From NCBI GenBank assembly GCA_050331295.1, contig JBHJGZ010000008.1:211887-275886 (forward strand): a stretch of 64,000 bases of DNA, given 5' to 3'. Position 1 is the first letter of the stretch; each line of letters opens with the position of its first letter. Shown here piece after piece: positions 52,114-63,100 of this stretch. The DNA comes from Kuafuiihalomonas sp050331295 (GTDB lineage Bacteria > Myxococcota > Kuafuiibacteriia > Kuafuiibacteriales > Kuafuiibacteriaceae). The position numbers and the translations under genes were made by a program. Below the pieces are notes generated by a model. That model worked only from the letters and a program-made list of their open reading frames with translations. It had not been told where the DNA came from and did no database searches.

Positions 52114-53915
52114 GGTTCGATGCCCGTTCGCCTCATCGATGCGGCGATGGTTGGTTCGGCTCCCGGAAATGACCTTAGAAGTGCAGTGTACTGTTTTTTT
52201 ACACGGACGCGGTCCTGAACGTCGTTTCCGCACAGGGCCTTGTGTTGCTCGAGAAAAGTCAAAGACTGGGCAATGTGACGCTCCCGCCGAGAAGGTTCGT
52301 GCAGAGCCAGGAGCGCATAGTGTCGATGGAGCGCAAAGGTGAGAAGCCGTGAGGTCGGCGTCAGCTCGTACCCCTCGTAGAGCCACCGGAGGCGCTCCTC
52401 GATCGGCCCGCCTTCACGCTCGATGATGTTGGCCATCCAGTAATGGGCCTTCGCAGCGGCGCCCCAATCGCTCGACAGATAGTACTCGTTGGGTTTCACG
52501 TCGCGGCGCTCGACCTCATCCAGAGCGCCTTGGGCCGCCGAACGAGCAGCTTGCATGGCATCGGATCTCGCCTCCATCGTCGTCGCTCTCTCTGCGTTCT
52601 TGAGGTGGGCCCGGGTGAGGGCGTTGTGTGCTTCCAAGGTCGAGCGAGGAAGGTTCACGCAATATTGCCAATAGCGGACGTCCGATGCCCAGACCGATTG
52701 ATACTGGACGGTCAGGACCAGCAAGAAGACCGCGTAGCTGGAAACGAGCACCGTTCCGATCCTTCGAAAGAGGGGGCGCTCGAGTACCTGCCAGGACTGA
52801 ACCGCGAATGCCACCGAAGCGAGGAGAAAGAGCGAGACGAGATAGACGTACCGATCCGCCACCCAAATTCCGATGTAGACGACGTTCAAGTACGGCGAGA
52901 ACAGGACGAGTGCGGCCATCAGACAGATTCCGACCTTCGTCCGTTTCCAAATCGCCCATACCGAAGCCACCGACAAGCTCGACACCAAGGCGTAGCCGAT
53001 CCCGAGCTCGAGCGGAGAGGGCATACGGTCCACCGACGGATATGCATAAGAGATCTGAAGATGGGCCGGCAGGAGTATGTGACGGACGGACTCGAGAATA
53101 GAGACGGGTATCAAGGTTGCAAGAGTTTGCAGGTGAGTCATGCTGAAGGATGATTCGCTTCGAGCGAAGAGACCGACTTCACGAAGAACGCTCCCATACC
53201 AGGAGACGACGCCAAAGGTGACTACAAGATGGGGCAGTACACGGAGCGCGTTGCGCGGGAGCTGGCGCGGCGGATGATGACCAAAGTTCGTAGCCGAAAA
53301 GAGCCAGAGGACGAGAAAGGCGGGAGCCGCGCTGATCTTGGACAGAAGGGCGAGAAGCAAAGTGAGTCCACTCAGGCCGTATGACAACCTTCGGATGTGC
53401 TTCGAGGATGCTTCCTCGTGGTGAAGCTGCCAGAGCAAGAAGGTAAGCAGAAGAAACAACGCACACAACAGGTCTTTACGGCCCATCAACCAAATCACGG
53501 GCTCCACGTGAACCGGCAGGCAGACAAAGAGGATGACGACCGCGACAGCGATCGACCGATTCAAGCCCAGCTTCCGCAACAACACGAACGCCAGAGCCGT
53601 GTTTAGTCCATTGAGGATAACGTTCACCAGGCGATATCCAACCGGTGATTCGAATGGAAAGACTCGATTGTCGAGCCACCAGCTGAAATCCCGAACCAGC
53701 AGAGGTTCCTCCCGGGGAAGTGCGGTCAGAATGGGCAAAGGTGTCGGCGCGTCATAGATGAATGGATGTCCGAAGAGAATGGTGGGACTGTCGTAGGCCA
53801 GGATCTCGTGGCCGAGGGTTCCGAGATAGAGGGCCAGGGCCAATACCCCCAGGCTGACGGCGAGGCGGATGTCGGGACCGCTCAGCACGTCGCCGGCTCG
53901 GACGCCCGCATTCAT
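52110..53915 (-). CDS. Polytopic GT-C-type glycosyltransferase, TMTC/DUF1736-like
   Basis: The protein has 601 residues with about 11 membrane segments (25-425), then a soluble helical tail resembling TPR (about 430-600). The first loop holds an acidic motif (ILAYDSPTILFGHPF), as GT-C enzymes use, and LPVHVEPVIWLMGRKDLLCA matches the TMTC family HxxAV-GRADLL motif. Such enzymes take sugar from a polyprenyl-phosphate donor and place it on proteins at the outer face of the inner membrane. The three overlapping minus-strand genes read as one glycosylation operon. Confidence 0.78.
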   Translation of the reverse strand: MNAGVRAGDVLSGPDIRLAVSLGVLALALYLGTLGHEILAYDSPTILFGHPFIYDAPTPLPILTALPREEPLLVRDFSWWLDNRVFPFESPVGYRLVNVILNGLNTALAFVLLRKLGLNRSIAVAVVILFVCLPVHVEPVIWLMGRKDLLCALFLLLTFLLWQLHHEEASSKHIRRLSYGLSGLTLLLALLSKISAAPAFLVLWLFSATNFGHHPPRQLPRNALRVLPHLVVTFGVVSWYGSVLREVGLFARSESSFSMTHLQTLATLIPVSILESVRHILLPAHLQISYAYPSVDRMPSPLELGIGYALVSSLSVASVWAIWKRTKVGICLMAALVLFSPYLNVVYIGIWVADRYVYLVSLFLLASVAFAVQSWQVLERPLFRRIGTVLVSSYAVFLLVLTVQYQSVWASDVRYWQYCVNLPRSTLEAHNALTRAHLKNAERATTMEARSDAMQAARSAAQGALDEVERRDVKPNEYYLSSDWGAAAKAHYWMANIIEREGGPIEERLRWLYEGYELTPTSRLLTFALHRHYALLALHEPSRRERHIAQSLTFLEQHKALCGNDVQDRVRVKKQYTALLRSFPGAEPTIAASMRRTGIEP

Positions 53916-53975
53916 GACCGACCCGTTTGGGCTATCCTCAGCGGACAGCGATGAGTGCGACGCACCCGAGGTTCG

Positions 53976-54686
53976 TTAGCCGCACCCAGAACGACCCGCA
54001 AGTTCATGGACCGGCACTCGGTCCGAACCGGTCGGTGTCGTCAAAGTGAACACCATCGCGTTGTCTATCCGCCACCAGCCTTCATGAACGCCCCCTCCAT
54101 CGAGGTCGATGGCCTGAAACGGATGCCACTGCTCATCGAGGGAAGTCGGGAGGGTCAAAGTGACCTCGACACTTCGAGTGTCTCGTCGCAGCCCGGTGCG
54201 GATGCACTTCAAGACCCCTTCCTTGGCGCTCCAGATGGTGACGGCATGGACGTCCCGATCCGGACCACGAAGCGAAAGGCATCGGTCCGCCTCCGTGGTA
54301 GTGAAGAAGTCTCGGATGAATCGGTCACTGCGGGGCTCGATCACCTCGAGGTCGATTCCGATGGGGCGACCGTCAGCCGAGCAGGCAGCCGCAGCTCGAC
54401 CCGCTCGGTGGGAAATCGATATCCTCGGGCCGGCTGCCCAACCTCGGACCAGAACCGTCGGGCACCCGTCTGGGGCATTTCGAACGTCGATGTCGCCGGG
54501 ATGCGTGACGCCAAAGGTCGAAGCGAGAAGCTGTTTGACCGCCCATCGGCCGGCCCGCCAATCCGACAGTCGCCTCCCGTGAAGGCAGGCTTGCGCCTCC
54601 TGTTCATCCGGGGTGAGCCAAGCCGAACCGGTCGGCACCTCTCGACCGAAGATCACCGCGTGCGGGTGGGGTGGGTAAACACTCAA
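53976..54686 (-). CDS. 4'-phosphopantetheinyl transferase, Sfp type
   Basis: The protein has 236 residues. The three Sfp-type motifs are all present: RISISHRAGRAAAA, IGIDLEVIEPR (magnesium Asp/Glu) and WSAKEGVLKC (catalytic Glu/Lys). It transfers phosphopantetheine from CoA to carrier domains. The gene begins on the ATGA overlap with the carboxylase-like gene and is the last of the three-gene megasynthase operon, so the tandem ACPs upstream are its likely target. It is about 60 bp from the start of the GT-C operon. Confidence 0.93.
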   Translation of the reverse strand: MSVYPPHPHAVIFGREVPTGSAWLTPDEQEAQACLHGRRLSDWRAGRWAVKQLLASTFGVTHPGDIDVRNAPDGCPTVLVRGWAAGPRISISHRAGRAAAACSADGRPIGIDLEVIEPRSDRFIRDFFTTTEADRCLSLRGPDRDVHAVTIWSAKEGVLKCIRTGLRRDTRSVEVTLTLPTSLDEQWHPFQAIDLDGGGVHEGWWRIDNAMVFTLTTPTGSDRVPVHELAGRSGCG

Positions 54687-57600
54687 GCAGTGGGCCTCCC
54701 ATCCACCGACATACCGCGTTCGATGGCCTCGATGATATCGGGGCGAAGCCTGGATGCCGGAATGATGCGATGCACCGAACGGACGTCGCGGGCGCGCTCG
54801 ATGTTGTGAATCCCGTCGTATTCGGTGGCCAGCATGCCGAGCTGTTCCGAATGAACGGTCCCTCGAACCTCCTGCAAACGAACCGTCAACCAGGCCTTTT
54901 GCGCTCCGGTCGCCTTCCGAAGCTCCTCGGTCAACTCCGTCACCCGAGGGTCATTGTCGACGCGAGTCCGAAGTTCACGGGCGAACACCACGGCCGCTGC
55001 TGGCGCGCCACCGATCACCGAAGCATAGGTACCTTCCAGCGCGACGCTTTCCATCCGGTCGTTCAGTCGATTCGAGAACACCACGAAAGCGCCGCCGTGA
55101 AAGCGCGAGACGACGCAGAACACGATGGGGCCCTCGAAGTTGACCACGGCCCGGCCGATCTCCGCGCCAAACTCCAGCTGCACCATGCGAAGGGATTCCG
55201 GCGACCCATCGAATCCGGTGAGGTTGGCCAGGATCACCAAGGGACGATTCCGGCTGGCGGCGTTGATGGACCGAGCGGCCTTCTTGGAAGACTGAGGAAA
55301 CAAGGTGCCGGGCGTCCATAGGGATGGACCGTCCGCCGGAACGAAGCCGAGCCGACGGATCGGCCGGGACTCGATGCCCAGGAGGGCCACCGGATGTCCG
55401 CCAATATGGGCGTCCCACGTGACGACCGTTTCGGCGTCTCGCATGTCCCTCCACCGTTCCAAGGGCGTACTGTCGGAATCGACCACCGCGCTCATGATCT
55501 TTCGAATGTCGAAAGGTCGCTTGCGCCCCGGATTCGTCGCGTCGGAGAAGACATCGCCGACGGTTTCGAAGTGCGAGCCTTCGGTCGGGCCGTGGGGTGC
55601 GGTTCCCACGTCGCGATCTTTGGCATCGGTTGTGGGGCGAGAGCGGGGATAACGTTCCCCAGGTGCTCGATAAGTGTGCTCGTAATGGTGGAGCAAGAGC
55701 TTGCCGGCGGCGATCAGGTCTTCCGCGAAGTATTGGGCCTGGCCATTCGGACCCATGACGCGCTCGTAACCTCCGATCCCTAGATTGTCCTCGGCCGAGA
55801 CGCCGCCCGAGTAGTCGAGGGCCTGCTTGCCGGTGAGGACCATCGCCGTCCCCGGACACATCACCAGGATGCCCTGCGTGTGCATGAGCATGGTGGCTTC
55901 GGCATTCCAGTACGGCTGAGCGCCGACGTTGATGCCGCAGACCACGACATTCAATTCGTGTCCGTCCTGGGTATAGGTGATGATTCGGCGGAGCACCGCC
56001 GCGATCCAGTCCATGTTCTCGGTTCCGCGGTCCTTGGAGATCTCCGCCCCGGCGGAAACGGCGTACCACTCGGCCGGGACTCCCAGTCGTTCCGCCAAGT
56101 CCAACCCCGACATGATCCGGCGGCACTCTGGCTCGGCCAGGGAACCCATGGCGCGGCTGGGGTCACCGAGGATCGCGACTCGGGTCATGCCTTCCGGATA
56201 CTTCGAGGTGAAGCTGCGGATCAGGCCGACGATGATGTTGCTGGTGTTCTCGCCAGGACCCCGGTCCACCGGCACCAGATCGCCTTGGGCATCGAAGTCA
56301 TGCTCGATGAATTCGCCGGCCGGAAGGTCTTCACGGGCGTTCGATGCGTCAGGGGTTAGATGCCGAATCAGTTCGTGGGGATGCATCAGGCCCCGAATTC
56401 GAAGCTTGAGCACCTTCAGCTGATATGGGGTCAAGACCGGAATCGGCGTGCGGTCCGGATCCTGGAAGTCCAACTCGACCCCGAGGCCAGAGGGATTGGA
56501 CAGCACCAAGACCTTTCGTGTCGACGTGCCGCCCTCGGAGCCAAACCGCGCCACCACCCGGACCTCTTCGAGCCCGAGGCCGACCGTGGCGGGTGCGAGC
56601 TTGGTGGCCAGCGCCAAGAGCTCGTCTTCGTTGACGTTGAAGACGGGCCACACGAACAGCTCGAGCCGGTTGCCGTCGGTGCGTTCACGCTCTCCCTGGC
56701 CGAGGCGAACTCGACGGAGACACGCCAGTGTCTCGGCCACCACCCGTTCGAGTTGCGGGATCGCGACGACACGTCCCTCGTCATCCCGAACCGGCGTCAG
56801 GTCGCGCACTTCCGCATAGACGAACACTCGGCGGTCCTTGGGCTGCGCCCGACCCTGGCCCAGGAACATGTGGATGTCCTCCGGTGCATCGAGGCGCTGA
56901 AGTTCAAAGTTCTGAAGGCGATCGATCTCCAGCCGATCCGCCACCATCGGATGAAAATCCATCAAGCGGGCATCGAGTTTCAGGATGCCTTCCTGTCGAG
57001 TCAGGGTCATGCAAGGTGCGGTGCCCCGTCGTTCTGGATCGGCAGGAGCGGGACCGATGACGGCGGCTACCCGATGCACCTGGGACGGGAGGTCGAGCTG
57101 CTTGATGTCTTGCTCGAGAGAAGCCGGATCGAACCGGTCGCTTTCCCTCCGAACGTACAGGTCGATGGCCACGCTCTCCGAGTCCCCTACGCGGGTTCGA
57201 AGGGCGTGCCCGATATTGGGAATCCGGTCTCGAGGGCCCATCCATGTCAGAATGGTTTGGGGACCTTCCCCTTCCGCACCGCCATGAGTCCCGCGGCAGA
57301 CCGGCTCGCCATCGATGACCTGAACGTCCAGGTCTTGAATGTTCCGACTTCGGTAATATCGGCGCGTGAGGGCCTCCAGCAAGATGGGCCGACGCACCGG
57401 GTCTGTGGCATACTTGCCACGAAGTACCTGATTGGACATCGACTGGGGCCCGCCGACGATGGTCTCCATCGCCTCGGGAGATGATCCTCGCGTCAAGACT
57501 TCGACCGACGCGTCTACCTGAGCCATGTGCTCCTGACGGATGCGTTCGAAGAGCGGTCCATCGAAGATGCGATACTGAGCGGAGCGCGCAGTCTCGCTGA

Positions 57601-60139
57601 CCGAGGGCAACTCAGCTTGGGTGACGACGACCAAACGGTCCAGAAGAGAGCGGTAGTCCAGAGTCTTGGCCGCTATGTTGGCATGCTCGGCGTGTCGACC
57701 CAGAATGGCGACCACCGCCGCCTCCATCTCGGACCGGCGCTGGATCGCCATGTGGATTCGGCAGAGCGCCTCGAGGAGCTCCGGCGTGACGCGGAGATCA
57801 TCGATACCGTATGGCGCGAGCACGGCCCGAATTCGCGGCATGTAGCTGGATGGAAGACCTTCGCCCTCCACCGAGAGGTCCATCAAATAGCTCCGCAGGA
57901 ACTCCTTCCGGCTCAGATGAAGGCCTCCGTCCGGCGCGTCTTCCACGCTATCGGACATGGGTCCGAGTTCCACCAGCTCCAAGAAGATGCTGAGGATCCG
58001 GATCTCATGCTCCATGTCGGCGGCCGTCGGTTCGGACGAAACGTCGTACGATCGGAGCGCGTCCCGCACTTCGCCGGAGTCGATGTCGTACCCGAGCATC
58101 AAGCGCTCGAAGAGGTTCAACGGGGTCAGGGTCTTCGAACGAGTCACCCAGCCGGACAGATCCAGAGGACCAGCGCCCGAGGTGTGCTGCTGGGTTCGGG
58201 CTTCCGGCTCGATCCACACCAGCGGCTCTCCAGGCGCTATCTGAAGATTCGCTCGGGCCATGACCCTTCGAACTCGACCGCCGAACGGGGCCGCCAGATT
58301 CATCTCGGTCTTCATGGCTTCCAGGACCGCGATCCGGTCGCCTGTCCGGACGATGTCTCCTTCTTTGACCAGCAAAGAAGACACCACCGCCGGGAGCGTG
58401 GAGCGAACCAGGCCACTCTTGTCTCGGTGGATTCGGTGAGGTTCCCCGTCCACCTCGATCCGATGTGTGAAGCCACTGCGGGCCGTGACCACGCGATGGC
58501 GGCTCGGCCCCACGATCAGGCGATGTTCGCCCTCTCGTCGATGCTCGATGCGTGTGAGGATGGTGCCCTGTTCCGTGGAGATGGCGTATCGGTTCACGCC
58601 CAAGGCGGCCACCTTGAAGACGTAAACGTGGCCGTCCAGCTCCAGTTCCACGGTCTGTGGTGTCGCGGGCTTGGCTTCCGGGCGGCCGCGCTTTCCGGAG
58701 GCATGAAACGCCTGGCGTTGGACGTCGTGCTCGAGTTCGTATGCTTCGATGGCCGCCTCGAACAATGCGACCGCTGCCCTCCCTCGAGACCGGAAGCCCC
58801 CCGCCCGGAGGCGGAGCGGGAGCCAGTCGGTGTCGACGGGTCCAAGCCAAGGGTCCGACTCTTCCAGAATGCGGGTCAGGACTGGCACCGAGCTCTCACC
58901 GTTCTGGATGAGCAACGACGTCTCGGACAGACATCGCTTCATTCGGTTCAGTGCTTCGGAGCGATGTGCACCCCAGGTGATGAGCTCCGCCACCGAGGTA
59001 CCGGACACCAAACGATCCCCGGTGGATGCGGCAGCATCGGCTCGGATCCCCGCTCCCGCGGTCGGTTCGAAACGCTCCACGTGGAGCGGTCCAGATTCGT
59101 CGCGATGGACCTTGACGTGGGAGACGACCGCGAAGCCCCGGGGCTCCGGAGGAGGCGCGAAGTCCTCGCCACCCAGAGCCGCCTGGATCTGCGCCTTGGT
59201 GAGGTCGATGCCCCGAAGCATCTCCGCTGCAGCGTGTTCCCCGCCGCAGCAGGGCTCATACCCAAGGAACGTGATCTCACCGCCCTTCGGCTGCAAAAGG
59301 AACACCATGGTGCCGAGGTTTTGGTGACCCGACGCTCGGGCCAGTTCCTCTGCGCACCGGCGCAGGCGTTCCGTGTTCTGAGAACTCAACGCCGAGGCTG
59401 GCGCCTCGATCATGACCGACCCGTCCTTGCGTCGAAGGGAAGCATCCATCACGTCCAGAGCCCAACGGTCCTGTCCCGGCACACTCAGGACCGGCACCTC
59501 CAGCCGACGTACCCCCGATAGGAAGCGTTCGACGATCATCGGGGCGCCGGAACGGCGGGCGACCGACTCGGCCAGCCGCACCGCCGACTCCAGCTCCGAT
59601 TCGTTCTGCGCAACCCCCAAGCCATAGAGCGACGAACCGGAGCTGCGGCACAGCACCGGATATCCCAGGCGTGACGCATGCTCCCGGGCCTCTTCCAGCC
59701 CGTGAACGCCGCAACCGCTCCATGGGACCGTAGCGATTCCCGCCTCGTGGGCTAGGCGTCGAAGCTCGACGGGGTCCAAGAGGCGGTCCAGGGTTTGGGA
59801 AGAGGGTCCGATGAACGTCCAGCCTTGGGCTTCACAAAGCCGTGCCCACGCGCGCCACGGGATACTATGATCGTAGCTCACATTCAGGGCACCGATCGAC
59901 CGTTCCGACAGCGCCTTCCCAACGGCTTCGACGTCGACCGCCGAGACCCCTTCCGGAAGGACCAACGTTTGATCGGCTTCGCGGTCCAACCACGATCCTC
60001 GGTGTGCCGCTTCGAGCACGGCGGTCGTTTGAAACCGAACCCCCGAGACCGAGCTCAGCTCTCGAAATGCGCGCACCATGCGCGTCGAAGCAACACCGTG
60101 ACCGACCAATGCGACCTGAATGGCCTTCATCGCATCCAT
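54683..60139 (-). CDS. Fused acyl-CoA carboxylase-like protein with degenerate biotin carboxylase domain
   Basis: The protein has 1818 residues. Residues about 1-470 keep the biotin-carboxylase/ATP-grasp fold but lack its active residues: GDK is LDP (123), the ATP lysine is Arg165 with the Gly-rich loop replaced (GSSLYGLGV), and EMNxR is GYEPC (293-297). A normal biotinyl domain follows (about 580-645; VLEAMKTEMN, Lys610). After a central region (about 650-1250) comes a two-part carboxyltransferase (about 1260-1760; INVGAQPYWNAEATM, SGGVSAEDNLGIGGYERVMG, ILANLTGFDGS). It probably handles malonyl- or methylmalonyl-CoA. It lies between the synthase (38 bp) and the transferase gene (overlap). 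A separate biotin carboxylase may supply it. Confidence 0.85.
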   Translation of the reverse strand: MDAMKAIQVALVGHGVASTRMVRAFRELSSVSGVRFQTTAVLEAAHRGSWLDREADQTLVLPEGVSAVDVEAVGKALSERSIGALNVSYDHSIPWRAWARLCEAQGWTFIGPSSQTLDRLLDPVELRRLAHEAGIATVPWSGCGVHGLEEAREHASRLGYPVLCRSSGSSLYGLGVAQNESELESAVRLAESVARRSGAPMIVERFLSGVRRLEVPVLSVPGQDRWALDVMDASLRRKDGSVMIEAPASALSSQNTERLRRCAEELARASGHQNLGTMVFLLQPKGGEITFLGYEPCCGGEHAAAEMLRGIDLTKAQIQAALGGEDFAPPPEPRGFAVVSHVKVHRDESGPLHVERFEPTAGAGIRADAAASTGDRLVSGTSVAELITWGAHRSEALNRMKRCLSETSLLIQNGESSVPVLTRILEESDPWLGPVDTDWLPLRLRAGGFRSRGRAAVALFEAAIEAYELEHDVQRQAFHASGKRGRPEAKPATPQTVELELDGHVYVFKVAALGVNRYAISTEQGTILTRIEHRREGEHRLIVGPSRHRVVTARSGFTHRIEVDGEPHRIHRDKSGLVRSTLPAVVSSLLVKEGDIVRTGDRIAVLEAMKTEMNLAAPFGGRVRRVMARANLQIAPGEPLVWIEPEARTQQHTSGAGPLDLSGWVTRSKTLTPLNLFERLMLGYDIDSGEVRDALRSYDVSSEPTAADMEHEIRILSIFLELVELGPMSDSVEDAPDGGLHLSRKEFLRSYLMDLSVEGEGLPSSYMPRIRAVLAPYGIDDLRVTPELLEALCRIHMAIQRRSEMEAAVVAILGRHAEHANIAAKTLDYRSLLDRLVVVTQAELPSVSETARSAQYRIFDGPLFERIRQEHMAQVDASVEVLTRGSSPEAMETIVGGPQSMSNQVLRGKYATDPVRRPILLEALTRRYYRSRNIQDLDVQVIDGEPVCRGTHGGAEGEGPQTILTWMGPRDRIPNIGHALRTRVGDSESVAIDLYVRRESDRFDPASLEQDIKQLDLPSQVHRVAAVIGPAPADPERRGTAPCMTLTRQEGILKLDARLMDFHPMVADRLEIDRLQNFELQRLDAPEDIHMFLGQGRAQPKDRRVFVYAEVRDLTPVRDDEGRVVAIPQLERVVAETLACLRRVRLGQGERERTDGNRLELFVWPVFNVNEDELLALATKLAPATVGLGLEEVRVVARFGSEGGTSTRKVLVLSNPSGLGVELDFQDPDRTPIPVLTPYQLKVLKLRIRGLMHPHELIRHLTPDASNAREDLPAGEFIEHDFDAQGDLVPVDRGPGENTSNIIVGLIRSFTSKYPEGMTRVAILGDPSRAMGSLAEPECRRIMSGLDLAERLGVPAEWYAVSAGAEISKDRGTENMDWIAAVLRRIITYTQDGHELNVVVCGINVGAQPYWNAEATMLMHTQGILVMCPGTAMVLTGKQALDYSGGVSAEDNLGIGGYERVMGPNGQAQYFAEDLIAAGKLLLHHYEHTYRAPGERYPRSRPTTDAKDRDVGTAPHGPTEGSHFETVGDVFSDATNPGRKRPFDIRKIMSAVVDSDSTPLERWRDMRDAETVVTWDAHIGGHPVALLGIESRPIRRLGFVPADGPSLWTPGTLFPQSSKKAARSINAASRNRPLVILANLTGFDGSPESLRMVQLEFGAEIGRAVVNFEGPIVFCVVSRFHGGAFVVFSNRLNDRMESVALEGTYASVIGGAPAAAVVFARELRTRVDNDPRVTELTEELRKATGAQKAWLTVRLQEVRGTVHSEQLGMLATEYDGIHNIERARDVRSVHRIIPASRLRPDIIEAIERGMSVDGRPTA

Positions 60140-60177
60140 GAGACGTATCTTTCCTCTTTCAAGCCTGAAATTTTGGC

Positions 60178-63100
60178 TTACGCAAAGACGTTCGTGAAGG
60201 GCGCGGCCAGATCCTCCGGTACCGTCCCCGGAAGATCTGCGGTTCGATATCCTTCGATGTGGAGGAGGACGCGGCCGGTCGCGTCGATGACGTCGGCGTC
60301 CGCAACTCCTCCTGCATCAGGCATCACCACTACTTTCAACGAACTGGAAGGCGCGGCCTCGCCGTGCCACCACAGTCGACGGATGCCCGAGGGCAGTCCC
60401 ATCACGGACGTCTTGCCGATGGCCTGAACGCCCGCCGCCTGGAAGCACGCTTCGACCCACCGAGGCATCAATACCATCGGTGCATTCGCCGGATCGTGAT
60501 TCGGAGGCAAGTCGGAGGCCAGGTCGCCTACCGCGTCTTCGCCGGAACGACGTACCTCGTTCAAGACTTGGTACGCGGGACCATGGAAGTACACGCGATA
60601 GATCGAATCCTTACCCACCGAGCCCTGTGCTTCCGGAACCGTTCGTACGAACGGCTCCAGTGGTCGCGGCGACAGTCGGACGACGCCCCGGAAATGGGTG
60701 GTGGTCTCGGGCTTGGTCTGATGCACCAAGGTCCGTCGACCGACCAGCCGACAATGGGCCAGGATGTCCTCTCCTTCCCGAACGAAGTGAGCCTGCACCT
60801 CGATGGTGCGTGGCTCGTCTCGGTAGAACTTGAACGGCGCCTGGAAAGCGACGTCCTCGAGACCCACTACGTGAAGCTCCGGATGCACCAGGTGGGCCAT
60901 TTCAGCGAAGGCCTCGAGGCCCATCACGCCCGGCAAGACCGGCGTTCCGTCGATCCGGTGGTCGTCCAGGAAGGGCTGACGCTTGGGGTCCAGCTCCGCG
61001 TCCATCACCCATCCGTCTTGGATGAAGGCGCCGCGGATCCGTTGCCCCATTGGGCCCAGCTCCTGGCCGGCGATTGCAGCGTCGGACTCGAGACCGCCGT
61101 TCTCATCTCTCTCTTGAACGAGTATCCCGAGGCTCAACGCCACCACCACTTCGTCAGCGCGCCCGCCGGAGACCAGTTCGCGTCGGGTGTAAGCCACCCC
61201 CGCGTCTGGTGGGAGCATGTCGATCCCGGCCATCTCCATCATCTTGGGGATGGAGCCGCGGGTGGCCATGCCGATCCCGCCCCATGCGGTCCAGTCCAGC
61301 ACCACCGCGCGGACGCCCTGCTGGCGCAGCGCAGAGGAGGTCTTGGCCAAGAGGTCGTTGGCCGCCGCGTAGTCGGCCTGACCGCCGTTTCCGAACCGTC
61401 CAGCGATGGAGGAGAAGACCACCGTCGCCTTGGGCTGGGTCTGGCAACCGGCCAACAGGCTCAACCAGCCTTGGGCCTTCACGTCGAAGACCAGGTCGAA
61501 CTCCTCGACCGACTTGTCGGGCAGCAATCGACTGATCTCCAGCCCGCCCGCGTGGACGAGAACGTCGACGCGACCGACCCCCTGCATGATGTCCACGACC
61601 CTGGCATGGTCCCGAAGATCCACCGAGTGGTAGACCGGCGTGCCTCCGTGCCGTCGCACCGCCTCGATGGCCGCGAGTGCCGATGCCTTTCGCTCCAGTC
61701 CCGCCATCAGCTTCTGAACCTTCACCGGGGTGGCTCGTTCACCAGAAGCCTGGATTCTTTTGAACAGATCCTGCTTCAAGCCTTCCGGATTTTGGGCAAA
61801 GGCCGCCAGGTCCGGATCCCCTTCGTCGGGAGCCGGTGCGAGATCCATCAGGTGGAAGGTGGCGCCAGGCGCAGCCGTCGCGAGGTCGGCCACGATGGCT
61901 GACGTGATGCTCCCAGCGGCGCCGCTCACCACGAACACCGAATCCGAACCAAGGTCGAGACCGGGTTGGCCGTCCTCTACCGGAACCTCGATGAGGCTCA
62001 AGGTGAAGCGGTCCGACCCGACCCGACCGATTTCCATCGCAGCGGGGTCTTTGGTCGCTTCCTCCACCAGCGACCGGGCCACGTCCGTGGCCCCGGCCTG
62101 GACCTCGAAGTCCACGACCTTCACCAGAGCCTCCGGCCGTTCCCGAGCAAAGGTCTTGGTGAACCCGCTGGTCGCTCCACCGAGGGCTGCCGAGGCGGAT
62201 TCACCGCCGCAGCCCAGTCGTCCACCCATCCGAGTGGCGGTGATCAGGAAGCGGTCCCGCCGATTCATGCCGTCGTAAAGCGACTTCATGGTCCGGAAGA
62301 GACGCTTGACCCGCGTCTTGACCGCGGCCTGGAACGCGTCGACGGAGAGCTTCACGAAGCTCCCCTCATCGTCCAAGGCCGAGAGCCAGAAGACGCCTTG
62401 CACCTCGTCGCTCAAGCCGCCCAGGCCATCGAACACCTCGTCGGGTGCGCCTGGATCCAAGCGGGTCACCCGGACGCCGCGTTCTTGCAGCTCCGCAATC
62501 AACGCATCGGCAACGCCGCTTTCATCTGGCATCACCAGCACGTGCTGGCCAGAACCGAGCTCGACCCCGGTGGCCTTGCAATGCTCGAGCCGCGGCCGAA
62601 GAACCGGCGTGGGTACTCGACGCGGAATCTCCGCCGCCGCTTCCAGTGAGCCTTCGAGCAACCGGATGGTGTCCGGACCGGTGCCCGCCGCGGCGGCTGA
62701 ACCCGCAGGAGCCGAGGCCGGAGTCGAAACCGTCGTCGGTTCGGGGCGGACGTCCGGTCGACGGTCATAGACGAAGCCCACGACCTTGTTCAGGGTGTTG
62801 AAGTCCCGGAGCTGCAGGTTTGGATCCCGCTCGATGTCGAAGCTTTCTCGGACCGCGGCGAAGACCTCCGCCTGCTTGACGGTATCGATGCCGAGGTCGG
62901 CTTCCAGATCGAGTTCAGGGTCCAACATGTCCGGCGGATAGCCGGTTTGTTCGGCCACGATCTCCATGATGCGCTTCCGGACCGGGTCCTCCTGGCCATC
63001 CACGGATGAGGTCGCCGTGGGATCCGCCGTGGATGCTCCGCCGGCCGCTCCCGCTGCGGCCGGACTTCGGTCCAGAACAAAGCCGACGACCTTGTTCAGG

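Noticed and set aside
57527..59521. 664-codon open frame on the plus strand opposite the carboxylase-like gene
   Set aside because: It is antisense to well-recognised biotinyl and BC domain coding. The His/Arg/Gly-rich composition and lack of any motif are typical of shadow frames in GC-rich genes.
60259..61902. 547-codon plus-strand frame opposite the megasynthase KR/DH region
   Set aside because: The minus-strand frame contains clear ketoreductase and dehydratase motifs; the plus frame mirrors its codon bias and has none.
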